Below, piece after piece: positions 17,415 to 27,011 of a DNA stretch of 64,000 nucleotides. This stretch comes from an uncultured Eubacteriales bacterium (GTDB lineage Bacteria > Bacillota > Clostridia > Oscillospirales > CAG-382). The notes under the pieces were generated by a model. That model saw only the letters and a list, made by a program, of their open reading frames with translations. It did not search any database and was not told where the DNA came from. Position numbers and translations under genes: made by a program. Every line of letters starts with the position of its first letter. The first letter of the stretch is position 1. The stretch covers positions 83,655 to 147,654 of the forward strand of contig CAKSCV010000004.1 of assembly GCA_934444645.1 (NCBI GenBank). The letters run 5' to 3'.

Positions 17415-18203
17415 TTGTCGGCAGAAAAAGAATATCAAACCGAGCTTTTGTGCGACCAAGAGTATTTCACCAAAGCCGCCGAAGCCGCAATGTTTGCCTA
17501 TGGCAGTCCCATCAGCTTTGAAAAGTTAGCGGAAGCCATCGGCGCGCGGGTGGAGGACATTCCGAAAATCCTGAATGCCATGATTCCGCGCTATAAGGAT
17601 TCCGCCATCGAAGTGCTGATCTTGGGACGTGCGGCGCAGCTTGTCACCAAAAACGAATATGCCGAAATCGTTCGCAACACCTTGGAAATCCGCCGCAGCC
17701 AGCCGTTGTCGCGTGCCGCACTTGAGGTGCTCTCCATCATCGCCTATAACCAACCGGCCACACGCGCCCTTGTGGATAAAGTCAGAGGCATCGAATCGCC
17801 GTCGGTCATTCTCTCACTCTGCGACAAGGGGCTTATTGAGGAAAAGGGGCGACTGGACGCGCCGGGCAGACCTATGCTGTATGGAACGACACCGGCGTTT
17901 TTACGCACCTTCGGCCTTGAATCCATCGAAGACCTCGAACAGATTCCGGAGCTTGCCTCGTTCACCGAACAGATCAACGAGCATAAAAACGAGCTTCTTT
18001 TGGCTGAAAAACGGGAGTCACAGAAAACCATTCCCGGTCAGCTTGCCTTGGAGGAAGCACCGCATACTGCTGCTTCAGAACCTGTTGTTACCGAAGCGGA
18101 TGAGCATTCCGACAGTGAACCGGAGAATGTTAACGAGTTGTCGGTAAGCACTGAAAACCAAAAAACAGCCGAACATACGGAGGAAACACATGAATCCGAG
18201 TGA
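17415..18203 (+). CDS. scpB: Segregation and condensation protein B
   Basis: A kleisin-interacting subunit of the SMC-ScpAB condensin. The ORF yields 262 residues from TTG 17415, which lies 9 nt after AAGGAG; an earlier in-frame TTG at 17394 would precede the ribosome site. Two winged-helix domains are visible, the second with SRAALEVLSIIAYNQPATRA, VDKVRGIES and the GRLDAPGRPMLYGTT block. The C-terminal 70 residues are acidic and low in complexity. scpA, the usual neighbour, is not in the window. It overlaps the next gene by 14 nt. Confidence 0.93.
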   Translation: MSAEKEYQTELLCDQEYFTKAAEAAMFAYGSPISFEKLAEAIGARVEDIPKILNAMIPRYKDSAIEVLILGRAAQLVTKNEYAEIVRNTLEIRRSQPLSRAALEVLSIIAYNQPATRALVDKVRGIESPSVILSLCDKGLIEEKGRLDAPGRPMLYGTTPAFLRTFGLESIEDLEQIPELASFTEQINEHKNELLLAEKRESQKTIPGQLALEEAPHTAASEPVVTEADEHSDSEPENVNELSVSTENQKTAEHTEETHESE

Positions 18204-18822
18204 GCTTTTACACAGCGGCGAGATCTATGATCCGTCCGTGTCTGCAATCATGACCGAGCAGACGGCGTGCCTGGAAAAACAGTATGATTTCAACGCCACA
18301 CGCCCGTCCGAAGCGGCACGCCGCACGGAGCTTTTGAAAGAGATGTTCGCCGAGATCGGTGAAAACTGCTATATTGAGCCGCCGTTACACGCCAATTGGG
18401 GCGGAAAACACGTGCATTTCGGCAAAAACGTGTATGCCAATTTCAACTTAACGCTTGTAGACGATACGCATATCTATGTCGGCGACGGGACCATGCTTGC
18501 ACCGAATGTGGTGCTGGCTACGGCGGCACATCCCATTTTGCCGGAGCTTCGAAAAAAGCAATATCAGTTCAATTTGCCGGTGCATATCGGTAAAAACTGT
18601 TGGCTCGGTGCCGGCGTTATCGTTCTTCCGGGCGTGCATATCGGCGATGATACCGTGATCGGTGCCGGAAGCGTCGTGACAAAGGATATTCCGTCCGGCG
18701 TTGTGGCGGTCGGAAATCCTTGCCGTGTGTTACGCAAGATTTCGGCGCATGACCGCGCGTTTTATTATAAAGACCGCACCGTGCCGAAAGAAATGCTCGA
18801 TATGCCGGGAAAAGGAGAGTAA
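18190..18822 (+). CDS. Sugar O-acetyltransferase of the maltose/galactoside acetyltransferase type
   Basis: A left-handed beta-helix acetyltransferase (210 residues) that would transfer acetyl from acetyl-CoA to a sugar hydroxyl. The N-terminal Mac domain (SGEIYDPSVSAIMTEQ) is followed by hexapeptide turns such as VHFGKNVYANFNLTLVDD, the catalytic His in ATAAHPI, and VHIGKNCWLGAGVIVLPG with VVTKDIPSGVVAVGNPCRV. Full length. It lies in a tight operon from scpB to the radical-SAM gene, which gives no clue to the substrate. Confidence 0.9.
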   Translation: MNPSELLHSGEIYDPSVSAIMTEQTACLEKQYDFNATRPSEAARRTELLKEMFAEIGENCYIEPPLHANWGGKHVHFGKNVYANFNLTLVDDTHIYVGDGTMLAPNVVLATAAHPILPELRKKQYQFNLPVHIGKNCWLGAGVIVLPGVHIGDDTVIGAGSVVTKDIPSGVVAVGNPCRVLRKISAHDRAFYYKDRTVPKEMLDMPGKGE

Positions 18823-18824
18823 AC

Positions 18825-19667
18825 GTGGCTTTTGCAGTGGAAAAGGGAACGCTGTATGTGGTTCCCACACCGATCGGCAATCTGTCCGACATGACCGAGC
18901 GTGCGCTTGCCGTGTTGAAAGACGTCGATTTCGTGGCTGCCGAGGATACGCGTGTTTCGGGAAAGCTGTTGCGCTTGTTTGAAATTCACGCCGATTTTGT
19001 CAGCTATCACGAGCATAACAAAGCATCGCAGGGCGAAAAGATCGTTGAACGCTTAAAAGGCGGTCAAAGCGGCGCGATTGTGACCGATGCCGGAACACCG
19101 GCCATTTCCGATCCGGGCGAAGACCTGGTGGCAAAATGCCGCGAAAACGGCGTAAACGTCGTGCCGCTTCCGGGTGCGTGCGCCTTTGTGACGGCACTTT
19201 CCGCATCAGGCTTTTCGTCGCGCCGCTTTTGCTTCGAAGGCTTTCTGCCGACCGATAAAAAAGAGCGCGCCGAGGTTTTAGACGACTATAAAAACGAGAA
19301 AAAAACCGTTATCTTCTATGAAGCACCGCACCGCGTTGCCGAAACCGCCGGAATTTTATTGGAAGCTCTCGGCGACCGCCGTGTCTGCGCGGCACGGGAG
19401 CTTACCAAGTTAAACGAAGAGTTTTTTATTGGTTCTCTTTCGGAGCTGTGCAAGTGCTTTGAAACCAAAGAGCCGCGCGGCGAATATGTGCTGATCGTGG
19501 AGGGCGCGACAGAAACCGAAGAAGCTTTCTTTGCCGAAATGACGGTTGAACAGCACGTAGCGTTTTACGAAAGCCAAGGCCTTTCGCGTATGGACGCGAT
19601 AAAGGCTTGCGCCAAAGACCGCGGCGTTCCGAAAAACACCGTTTACAAGCAGTTGATTCCCTCATGA
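18825..19667 (+). CDS. rsmI: 16S rRNA (cytidine-1402-2'-O)-methyltransferase
   Basis: Methylates C1402 at the decoding centre of 16S rRNA. The 280-residue tetrapyrrole-methylase fold has GTLYVVPTPIGNLSDMT at the N-terminus, AAEDTRVSGKLL, the SAM-binding VTDAGTPAISDPG and LPGACAFVTALSASG, and FYEAPHRV in the second domain. The start is GTG after GGAGAG and only 2 nt follow the preceding stop. It ends in a 4-nt ATGA overlap with the next gene. Confidence 0.95.
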   Translation: MAFAVEKGTLYVVPTPIGNLSDMTERALAVLKDVDFVAAEDTRVSGKLLRLFEIHADFVSYHEHNKASQGEKIVERLKGGQSGAIVTDAGTPAISDPGEDLVAKCRENGVNVVPLPGACAFVTALSASGFSSRRFCFEGFLPTDKKERAEVLDDYKNEKKTVIFYEAPHRVAETAGILLEALGDRRVCAARELTKLNEEFFIGSLSELCKCFETKEPRGEYVLIVEGATETEEAFFAEMTVEQHVAFYESQGLSRMDAIKACAKDRGVPKNTVYKQLIPS

Positions 19668-20593
19668 GTGACTTTGTGTATCCCGACGGCAAACGGTATT
19701 TTACGTTTGACAGCTTTTTGAAACAGAAATTCGGCTGCAAAATTGCCAAGCTCTCCTTAAACGGCGGCTTTACCTGCCCGAACCGCGACGGCACAAAGGG
19801 GGTTGGCGGCTGTATCTACTGCTCGGATAAATTAAGCGGCGATTTTGCCGGCGACCCGAAAACGAGCGTTGCGTCGCAGCTCGCTTACGAAAAAGCACTT
19901 GTGGCAGGTAAATGGAAGCATGTCAAATACATGGCGTATTTCCAAGCCGGAACGGGAACGTATGCACCGACAGAGCGATTGCGTGCCTTGTATGAAGCTG
20001 CGATTGCCGGAGAGGAGGTCGTAGCTCTCAGCATTGCCACGCGTCCCGATTCGATTGCACCCGATGTGTACGACCTTTTGTCCGAGATAGCCGGCCGCAC
20101 GTTTTTAACGGTCGAGCTTGGGCTGCAGAGCGTTTCCGACCAAACCGGGCGGCGTATCAACCGAAAAACCGACTATGCAGAGTTTTTAACCTGTTTCTCC
20201 GAACTCAAAAAACGCGGGATTGCCGTGTGTGTTCACCTTATCAACGGGCTTCCCGGCGAAACGCGCGAGGATATGCTCGAAAGCGTCAAGACCGTTTCCG
20301 CGCTTGATCCATGGGCCATCAAGCTGCATATGCTTCATGTGCTTCGCGGCACAGTGTGCGAAGCAATGTACCGAAACGGGGAATTCCGGACGTTTGAAAA
20401 GGACGAATACGTGAAGCTTGTCTGCGACGAACTTGAACATATCGCGCCGCATATCGTCCTGCAGCGTTTGACCGGCGACGGAGCAAGAAGCGACCTTGTT
20501 GCACCCTTATGGAGCCTTAAAAAATTCGAACTTCTCAACGCCATCGACAAAGAAATGAACCGGCGCGGCAGTTTTCAGGGAATACGCACATAA
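19664..20593 (+). CDS. Radical-SAM protein of the YtqA/YhcC family (TIGR01212)
   Basis: A 309-residue radical-SAM protein. Its cluster cysteines are in TCPNRDGTKGVGGCIYC, that is C-x11-C-x2-C, the spacing of the YhcC group. Later motifs are ATRPDSIAPDVYDLL, VELGLQSVSD (SAM-ribose region) and INGLPGETREDML, with a C-terminal domain related to Elp3-like proteins. The reaction is not established; homologues are presumed RNA-modifying enzymes, which fits its translational coupling to rsmI. Confidence 0.88.
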   Translation: MSDFVYPDGKRYFTFDSFLKQKFGCKIAKLSLNGGFTCPNRDGTKGVGGCIYCSDKLSGDFAGDPKTSVASQLAYEKALVAGKWKHVKYMAYFQAGTGTYAPTERLRALYEAAIAGEEVVALSIATRPDSIAPDVYDLLSEIAGRTFLTVELGLQSVSDQTGRRINRKTDYAEFLTCFSELKKRGIAVCVHLINGLPGETREDMLESVKTVSALDPWAIKLHMLHVLRGTVCEAMYRNGEFRTFEKDEYVKLVCDELEHIAPHIVLQRLTGDGARSDLVAPLWSLKKFELLNAIDKEMNRRGSFQGIRT

Positions 20594-20707
20594 AATCACG
20601 TTCTTTTCATCCAGACGGACGGTTTATTCATGCGGGATTCTCAAAATGCTTCAATTCATATGTTAAAATAGAAAAGTAAAAGTATGGAAATGATCGAAAG
20701 GAATCGA

Positions 20708-21691
20708 ATGTCCATGATCGAAATCAATCATCTTGTCAAAAAATACGGTCAGAACTTCGCGGTAAACGATATCAGCTTTTCGGTAAACGAAGGCGAAGTG
20801 CTCGGCTTTCTTGGTCCGAACGGTGCCGGGAAGACAACGACCATGAATATCTTGACCGGCTATCTTTCGGCAACCGGCGGCAGTGCCAAAATTGCCGGAA
20901 TCGACATTCTCGAAAACCCGATGGAGGCAAAAAAACATATCGGCTTCCTGCCGGAGCATCCGCCGCTGTATCCGGATATGACGGTTAAGGAATACTTGAA
21001 TTTTGTCTACAACCTCAAAAAGTGTACGTTAAACCGCAAGGCACATTTGGGCGAGATCTGTGAAGTCATCCGCATCGAGGACGTGTATAAGCGGCCGATC
21101 AGCCATCTTTCCAAAGGCTATCGCCAGCGCGTCGGTATCGCCCAGGCGCTCATCGGCAATCCCGATGTGCTCATTTTCGATGAACCGACCGTCGGTCTTG
21201 ACCCCAAACAGATCATCGAGATCCGCAACCTGATTACCGGACTCGGCAAAAAGCATACCATCATCCTCAGCTCTCATATCTTACCCGAGGTGCAGTCGGT
21301 CTGCGGGCGGATCGTCATCATCAATAAGGGGAAGATTGTCGCCGATGCGAAGACGGATGAGCTTGATGTGTTGACCGGCTCACGAAAGCTTGTGGCAAAA
21401 GTCACAGGAAAGCCGCAGGAGACCGCAAATCTTCTTTCTTCAATTCCGGGCGTTACGGCGTGTGAGCAGCTTTCTGAGCGCGACGGAGATGCCTATGCGT
21501 TCCTTCTCGAATCGCAAAACGATGTGGATATCCGCAAAATGCTCTTTTCCAAGGTCGCTTCAAGCGGTCGTTTTTTGGTCGGGCTTGAGCCGGTCGGTGC
21601 CAATTTGGAGGACGTGTTTATCACGCTTACCGGTGCTCCGTCCGATGCGGCAACCGATTCGCAGCTTACCGAAGGAGGCAAAACAGAATGA
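20708..21691 (+). CDS. ABC transporter ATP-binding protein, GldA-like
   Basis: The nucleotide-binding subunit (327 residues) of an ABC-2 type system. Walker A is GPNGAGKTTT, the Q-loop region reads GFLPEHPPLY (Glu where many families have Gln), the signature is LSKGYRQRVG, Walker B is VLIFDEPTVGLDP and the switch His is in SSHILPE. A C-terminal domain of about 90 residues follows. The start at 20708 is 5 nt after AAAGGA; ATG 20714 is an alternative. It begins a four-gene operon with 4-nt and 1-nt overlaps. Known GldAFG systems act in gliding motility in Bacteroidetes, but clostridial versions are of unknown function. Confidence 0.88.
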   Translation: MSMIEINHLVKKYGQNFAVNDISFSVNEGEVLGFLGPNGAGKTTTMNILTGYLSATGGSAKIAGIDILENPMEAKKHIGFLPEHPPLYPDMTVKEYLNFVYNLKKCTLNRKAHLGEICEVIRIEDVYKRPISHLSKGYRQRVGIAQALIGNPDVLIFDEPTVGLDPKQIIEIRNLITGLGKKHTIILSSHILPEVQSVCGRIVIINKGKIVADAKTDELDVLTGSRKLVAKVTGKPQETANLLSSIPGVTACEQLSERDGDAYAFLLESQNDVDIRKMLFSKVASSGRFLVGLEPVGANLEDVFITLTGAPSDAATDSQLTEGGKTE

Positions 21692-22419
21692 ATGCCATCT
21701 ATAAACGCGAGATGCTTGCGTATTTCACAACCCCGTCCGGCTATGTTTTCTCAGCCATCTTCTTTGCCTTGTCGGGCATTCTGTTTTCCATTTCCACGTT
21801 CGGAATGCAGTCTGCTTCCACGCGTATCTATTTTATCACCATGTTAGTTTCGTTTTGCGTGCTCATTCCGTTACTTACCATGAAACTTCTCAGCGAAGAA
21901 CGCAAAAGCAAAACCGAGCAGATCATTTTAACATCCCCTGTAAGCCTGATGGGCATGATCTCAGCGAAATTTTTTGCGGCGTATACCATGTTTGCCGGAA
22001 CCTTGATCCTTTCATGCGCGCTCAATATCACGGCTCTTTATAAGCTTACGCAGAGCCAAAAAGACGTCATCGATAAGTTGAACCTTCCGACTGTGTTCGG
22101 CAGTATCATCGGAATTTTGCTCATCGGCGGCGTGTTTATTGCTCTCGGCTTGTTTTTGTCGGCACTTACCGAAACGCAGATCGTTGCGGCGGTGTCGTCT
22201 ATCGGTGTGTTTGTGCTGATTTTCCTGTTCAGTCTGCTGCCGGGCTATATCGGCAACGGCGTTATCCGCACGGTCATCAAATGGTTTTCCGTGTTTGACC
22301 GGTATTATCCGTTTACAACCGGCGTTTTTGATATCACCGCCATTGTGTATTATCTCAGTCTGACGGTCGTATTTTTGTTTTTAACCATTCGCATTTATGA
22401 AAAGAGAAGGTGGGCATAA
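21688..22419 (+). CDS. ABC-2 type permease, GldF-like
   Basis: A 243-residue membrane protein with about six hydrophobic segments. It begins MNAIYKREMLAYFTTPSGYVF, typical of ABC-2 permeases. The short cytoplasmic segment LLSEERKSKTEQIILTSPVS is the conserved family signature. It overlaps the ATPase gene by 4 nt (ATGA), which suggests coupled translation, and forms the transmembrane part of the same transporter. Confidence 0.87.
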   Translation: MNAIYKREMLAYFTTPSGYVFSAIFFALSGILFSISTFGMQSASTRIYFITMLVSFCVLIPLLTMKLLSEERKSKTEQIILTSPVSLMGMISAKFFAAYTMFAGTLILSCALNITALYKLTQSQKDVIDKLNLPTVFGSIIGILLIGGVFIALGLFLSALTETQIVAAVSSIGVFVLIFLFSLLPGYIGNGVIRTVIKWFSVFDRYYPFTTGVFDITAIVYYLSLTVVFLFLTIRIYEKRRWA

Positions 22420-22421
22420 CC

Positions 22422-23954
22422 GTGCGTCAAGAAAGTCATAAAACCGAAAAAAACATACAAACCGGTAAAACCCAAACGGGAAAAAAATCGGTCTTTGCCT
22501 CCAAACGGTTCAAATACGGCTCGGTTGCCGTCATCTTTACCGTTGTTTTCGTGGCATTTATCATTTTGCTCAATGCCGTGTTTACGGCGGTCGCCGATTA
22601 TAACGGCGGCTTTTATCTCGACCTTACCGGCGAAAAAATCTATAATCTTTCCGAATCCACCGCAAGTGTCTTAGACAGCTTAAACCGCAAGGTCGAAATC
22701 ATCTTTTGCGTGTCGGAGGACCGGGTCAGCGATTCGGAGGAGCTGTCCTATGTCAAACGGCTTGCCGAAAAATACCGCTCCGCAAGTGACCGGATCTCGC
22801 TTGTTTACCGCGACGTCGTGAAAGACCCGCTGTACTTCAATCAGTTCAAAAAGACCTCGACCGATACCATTTCGCAGACCTCCGTTATCGTCAATTGCCC
22901 GGAAACCAAGCGGTATATCGTGTATCCGCTGGTTCGCTTTTTTAAGCTTTCGTCCGAAACGCGCAGCATTTTTGCGTATGACGGTGAAAACAAACTCACC
23001 GGCGCCATTATGCAGACCGCCATCGGCGAACCGCAGAAAGCCGGCTTTATTACCGGTCACGGCGAAGAAAAGCGCAGCTCGGTGGAAACGCTGCTTCGCG
23101 AACAGGGGTATGAGGTGAGCGACGTCGACCTGAAGGCTGTCACCGAGGAGCAGCTTGCTTCGTATAACCTTCTCATTATCAGCAATCCGAAGTACGATTA
23201 TACCGGCATCGCCGCCGCCAAAGAGGGCCGCGTCAACGAGATCGGCCTGTTAAACACATATTTGACCAAGAATTACGGCAACCTGATGGTCTTTATCAGT
23301 CCCGAAACGCCGCAGTTGGCGGAGCTTTCCAGCTTTTTGTCAGATGATTGGGGCATAAGCTTTGTGCCGGGCGACATTGCCGTCGAGGGTTCGTCGCAGG
23401 CATTAGATGCCGATGGTGTGTATTTCTTGGGAACGCCGTCAAGCGAGGACTCCTACGGAAAGAGTATCCACGCATCTGTCACCGAAACCGGCGTTCAGGC
23501 GGTGTTCGGCAATGCCGCGCCGTTAAGCCTCACCTTTACCGAAAAGGGCGAAAAAACTGTTTCGGTGGTCTATGCGACCTCATCGTCCTCCGGACGCCTG
23601 CATGAAGGCTCGATTTCGGCGGAAGGGAACATGCCGGTTATGACGTTGTCGGTGTATTCCAAAATCTATGACAGCAATGAATACCGTGCCAATGTCCTTG
23701 TGTGCGGCTCGGCGGATTTCATGAATTATGTTTCCGAGCAGTCCTTTGCCAATGCTGATATCCTCAAGAGCACCTTTGCCGTGATGGGTAATACCAATGT
23801 TGTTACCGGCATTCGGTATAAGGTGGTGGAGGATACCGCTATTACGGTCACGCAAGAGAATTTCAAGAATTACACAGTCTTGCTGTCCGTGCTTGTGCCG
23901 CTTGTCATTGCCGCATTTGGAACCGTTATGTACATTAAGAGGAAAAAAGCCTGA
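22422..23954 (+). CDS. GldG-like auxiliary protein of the ABC system
   Basis: A 510-residue membrane-anchored protein of the ABC_transp_aux (GldG) family. One helix near residues 25-50 is followed by the signature YLDLTGEKIYNLSESTASVL and a large extracytoplasmic domain with LLIISNPKYDYT and FISPETPQL, ending in a membrane helix and KRKKA. The start is GTG at 22422, after AAGGTGG and after the permease stop; the GTG at 22410 would overlap. It partners the permease and ATPase before it. Confidence 0.85.
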   Translation: MRQESHKTEKNIQTGKTQTGKKSVFASKRFKYGSVAVIFTVVFVAFIILLNAVFTAVADYNGGFYLDLTGEKIYNLSESTASVLDSLNRKVEIIFCVSEDRVSDSEELSYVKRLAEKYRSASDRISLVYRDVVKDPLYFNQFKKTSTDTISQTSVIVNCPETKRYIVYPLVRFFKLSSETRSIFAYDGENKLTGAIMQTAIGEPQKAGFITGHGEEKRSSVETLLREQGYEVSDVDLKAVTEEQLASYNLLIISNPKYDYTGIAAAKEGRVNEIGLLNTYLTKNYGNLMVFISPETPQLAELSSFLSDDWGISFVPGDIAVEGSSQALDADGVYFLGTPSSEDSYGKSIHASVTETGVQAVFGNAAPLSLTFTEKGEKTVSVVYATSSSSGRLHEGSISAEGNMPVMTLSVYSKIYDSNEYRANVLVCGSADFMNYVSEQSFANADILKSTFAVMGNTNVVTGIRYKVVEDTAITVTQENFKNYTVLLSVLVPLVIAAFGTVMYIKRKKA

Positions 23955-25564
23955 TGAATACAAAATCTCCGTCCAGTGACAAGAAAAATCTTTTGTCAAA
24001 GCAAAAGCTTCTCATCATCGTTCTTGGCGTTTGCGTTGTCCTTCTTGCCGGAGCGTATCTTGCCGTAAGCCTGTTAAAGGGCACCAAAACGCTTGAACTG
24101 CCGTTATACGATGCCGACGGCGATCGGCTGGAATATACCTATTCCGCCAAAAGCGGCAACCGCGTGACGGTTCTCGCAAATGACGGCGAAACACTGAAGC
24201 TTTCGGCTGACAGCGAAATCACCTATCAAGCGCGTCCGTTGATTTTTCCGGAAATTCCGCAGGATAACCTGAACAGCGTTTCCGTGACAAATGCCTCCGG
24301 TACGTATACGCTTCAGAAGGATACGACCGGCGCATTCGTGTTTGTCGGCAATGAGATGCTGCTGTATGACGAGCAAGCATTGTCTAACCTGAAATTGCAG
24401 GCACGCTATATGCTGTCGGATGAAAAGCTTGAAGGACGTTACGAAACCGAGACTTCTCTTACCGCGTTCGGACTCGATGAAGCTTCCGCGCCGATCCGCG
24501 TCACCGTGACGGATACCGACGGCGCGAGCCACACCGTTTTGTTCGGCAATGCTCTTGTGACCGGCTCGGCGTATTATGCCAAGGACGTTTCCAAACCGTT
24601 TGTCTATGTGGTGGATTCCTCAACCTCCGTTTTTGCCGACGATCAAAAAAGCTTCTTTAAGCCGGTGCTGGCGCCGACACTCACGCAGAGCGAGTATCAG
24701 TATATGGAGTCGTTTTCCATCCGCAAAAACGGCGAACCGTTCTTGTCGAGTGCGATTGTGCCGGAGGAACAGCGTACCGGCACCGGCGACACTGACCTGC
24801 ATAAAATCACGTATCCTGCCGGCTATTCGGCTTCCTTGAATTACTATTATGAAGCTTTGGCAAGCCTTGCGTCGCTTTCGGGCAGCAAAGTTGTCGAAAC
24901 AAACGTCTATTCCTCGGGCGAAGAAAACGCTGCGGCCTTGTTTGATAAATACGGCCTTACCGTATCCACCAACGACGTAAGCTATTCGGTCGGCGAAAAG
25001 TCGTATCGCTTCTTGACCGGCACGCGCTTTACCGATGCCGACGGCAAGATCTGCTACTATGCCTATTCGCCGTATATGGATGATATTGTGATTCTGCCGC
25101 TTGAAAACGCACCGTTTCTCGAATATGAGTTAATCGATTTTATCGACGGCGGCATTTTCCAGATCAACATCAAGGATGTGACCGAGCTTTCCGCATCCGT
25201 GCCGGGCATATCCTGTCATTTTGTTCTCGAAGGGGAAGGTCAGAATTTGAAAGTGACCGAAACCGCGAGCGGCAAAACCATCGATACCGCATCGTTCCGT
25301 CAGTTCTATATTTCGCTGCTGTCGGCACGCATTGAAGGCTATGCCACAAGTGCCGATGTAACCGGAAACACGGAATTTTCGTTTGAAGTTACCACCAAAT
25401 ACGGCGAAAAAGCCACCTATGCGTTCGATATTATTTCCACTACGCGCGCGCTTATCACGCTTGACGGAAACGCCGAATTCTACACCAACCGTTCATATGT
25501 CACCAAAGCCGCCGAACGTTTGGTCATGCTCTCAAACGGCGAAACGATTGCGGCGGATTATTAA
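23954..25564 (+). CDS. DUF4340-family membrane-anchored protein
   Basis: A 536-residue protein with one N-terminal membrane helix (LLIIVLGVCVVLLAGAYLAV) and a long extracytoplasmic part of repeated beta-rich modules, each with a FxxN/Lxx pattern as in DUF4340. The family is repeatedly found after GldG-like genes and is probably a periplasm-side or cell-surface partner of that transporter. Its ATG shares one base with the previous stop. No enzymatic motif is visible. Confidence 0.8.
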   Translation: MNTKSPSSDKKNLLSKQKLLIIVLGVCVVLLAGAYLAVSLLKGTKTLELPLYDADGDRLEYTYSAKSGNRVTVLANDGETLKLSADSEITYQARPLIFPEIPQDNLNSVSVTNASGTYTLQKDTTGAFVFVGNEMLLYDEQALSNLKLQARYMLSDEKLEGRYETETSLTAFGLDEASAPIRVTVTDTDGASHTVLFGNALVTGSAYYAKDVSKPFVYVVDSSTSVFADDQKSFFKPVLAPTLTQSEYQYMESFSIRKNGEPFLSSAIVPEEQRTGTGDTDLHKITYPAGYSASLNYYYEALASLASLSGSKVVETNVYSSGEENAAALFDKYGLTVSTNDVSYSVGEKSYRFLTGTRFTDADGKICYYAYSPYMDDIVILPLENAPFLEYELIDFIDGGIFQINIKDVTELSASVPGISCHFVLEGEGQNLKVTETASGKTIDTASFRQFYISLLSARIEGYATSADVTGNTEFSFEVTTKYGEKATYAFDIISTTRALITLDGNAEFYTNRSYVTKAAERLVMLSNGETIAADY

Positions 25565-25610
25565 CCGCACAAGAAAAACAGCGGCAAACTGCCGTGACGG
25601 GAGATACAAC

Positions 25611-26915
25611 ATGACATCACCTCTTGCGGATAAAATCCGCCCCAAAAGCTTGGAGGACGTGGTCGGTCAGCCGCATCTTCTCGGTAAAAATTGCTTGCTT
25701 TCCCGTGCCATTGCGTCGGGAAGAATCCCAAATATGATTTTTTACGGTCCGTCCGGTACGGGAAAAACGACGGTTGCCAACATAGTGGCAAACGGTGCCG
25801 GTATGACGCTTCGCAAAATCAATGCCACAAGCGCGTCTCTTGCCGATATCCACGCCGTTCTCGACCAAACCGGCTCGGTGTTCGGTTCGGATGGGATTTT
25901 GCTCTATATCGACGAGATCCAGTATTTCAACAAAAAACAGCAGCAGAGCTTACTTGAATTCATCGAGGACGGGCGTATCACCCTCATCGGCTCGACCACC
26001 GATAACCCGTATTTTTCGGTGTATCCTGCCGTGCTTTCACGCTGCTCGGTGTTTGAGTTCAAACCGGTTGCCGCTTCCGAGGTAAAGCGTGCGCTGACGC
26101 GTGCCTATCGGATTCTCTGCGAAGAAGACGGAAAAGAGCTTGCACCAAACACACCGCTTCCGGAAAACGTGGATCAAACGCTTTCCTATATCGCTTCCGC
26201 TTCGTGCGGCGATGTGCGGCGCGCGATCGGTGCTTTGGAGCTGTGCTACGGCGCACAGGGACAGAACATGGAGAAAGCCCTTGCCGTGCAAAGCATTTCG
26301 GCGTATGCCTTAAAAATGGATAAGGACGGCAACGAGCATTACGACCTGATGTCGGCATTCCAAAAATCCATCCGCGGCTCGGATCCGGATGCAGCCATTT
26401 TTTATCTTGCTAAAATGCTCGAAGCCGGCGACCTGCTTTCGCCGATTCGGAGGCTGCTTGTCATCGCGTCGGAGGATATCGGCCTTGCCTATCCAATGGC
26501 AGCGGTGATTGTTAAAGCGTGCTGCGACAACGCTGTGCAATTGGGGCTGCCCGAAGCAAAACTGCCGCTTGCCGAAGCGGTCGTCTTTCTTGCCACATTG
26601 CCCAAATCCAATTCCGCGTATAGCGCGTATGCGGCGGCTGCCGAGGATATTCATGCGGCGCGCGGCATGAATATGCCCGATTATATCCGCGATTCCAACC
26701 AACCGTCTGCGGACAAAAACCGCGCTTATGTGTATCCGCACGATTGTCCAAACCATTGGACTGCGCAAACCTATCTGCCCGAGGATATCAAGGACCGCGT
26801 GTATTATCGGTTTGGCGACAATAAAACCGAGCGCGCCTCCAAGGATTATTGGGAAAAAGTCAAAAATCGTCGTCTTGTGTCGGAAATTGATGAAAAAGAG
26901 CATAAAGACGGTTAA
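25611..26915 (+). CDS. rarA: Replication-associated recombination protein A (MgsA/RarA, AAA+ ATPase)
   Basis: A 434-residue AAA+ protein that acts at stalled replication forks. It begins MTSPLADKIRPKSLEDVVGQ, followed by Walker A YGPSGTGKTTVAN, Walker B LLYIDEIQYF and sensor 1 LIGSTTDNPYFSV. The C-terminal tetramerisation domain has KSIRGSDPDAAIFYLAKML and ASEDIGLAYP. One unusual feature is that an alanine-to-glutamine change gives IDEIQYF where IDEIHRFN is usual. The start follows GACGGGAGATACAAC. Confidence 0.95.
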   Translation: MTSPLADKIRPKSLEDVVGQPHLLGKNCLLSRAIASGRIPNMIFYGPSGTGKTTVANIVANGAGMTLRKINATSASLADIHAVLDQTGSVFGSDGILLYIDEIQYFNKKQQQSLLEFIEDGRITLIGSTTDNPYFSVYPAVLSRCSVFEFKPVAASEVKRALTRAYRILCEEDGKELAPNTPLPENVDQTLSYIASASCGDVRRAIGALELCYGAQGQNMEKALAVQSISAYALKMDKDGNEHYDLMSAFQKSIRGSDPDAAIFYLAKMLEAGDLLSPIRRLLVIASEDIGLAYPMAAVIVKACCDNAVQLGLPEAKLPLAEAVVFLATLPKSNSAYSAYAAAAEDIHAARGMNMPDYIRDSNQPSADKNRAYVYPHDCPNHWTAQTYLPEDIKDRVYYRFGDNKTERASKDYWEKVKNRRLVSEIDEKEHKDG

Positions 26916-26953
26916 TATGTCGAATAAATCTGTACAGATTTTGTAGAAGATAC

Positions 26954-26982
26954 TTGACAGAATCGAAAAAATACGGTAAAAT
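26954..26982 (+). promoter_or_regulatory. Sigma-A promoter of the DUF1292 gene
   Basis: TTGACA (26954-26959), 17 nt, TAAAAT (26977-26982), 29 nt before the start. Confidence 0.85.
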
Positions 26983-27011
26983 AGGTGTATCATAGATTGG
27001 AGTGAATACAA

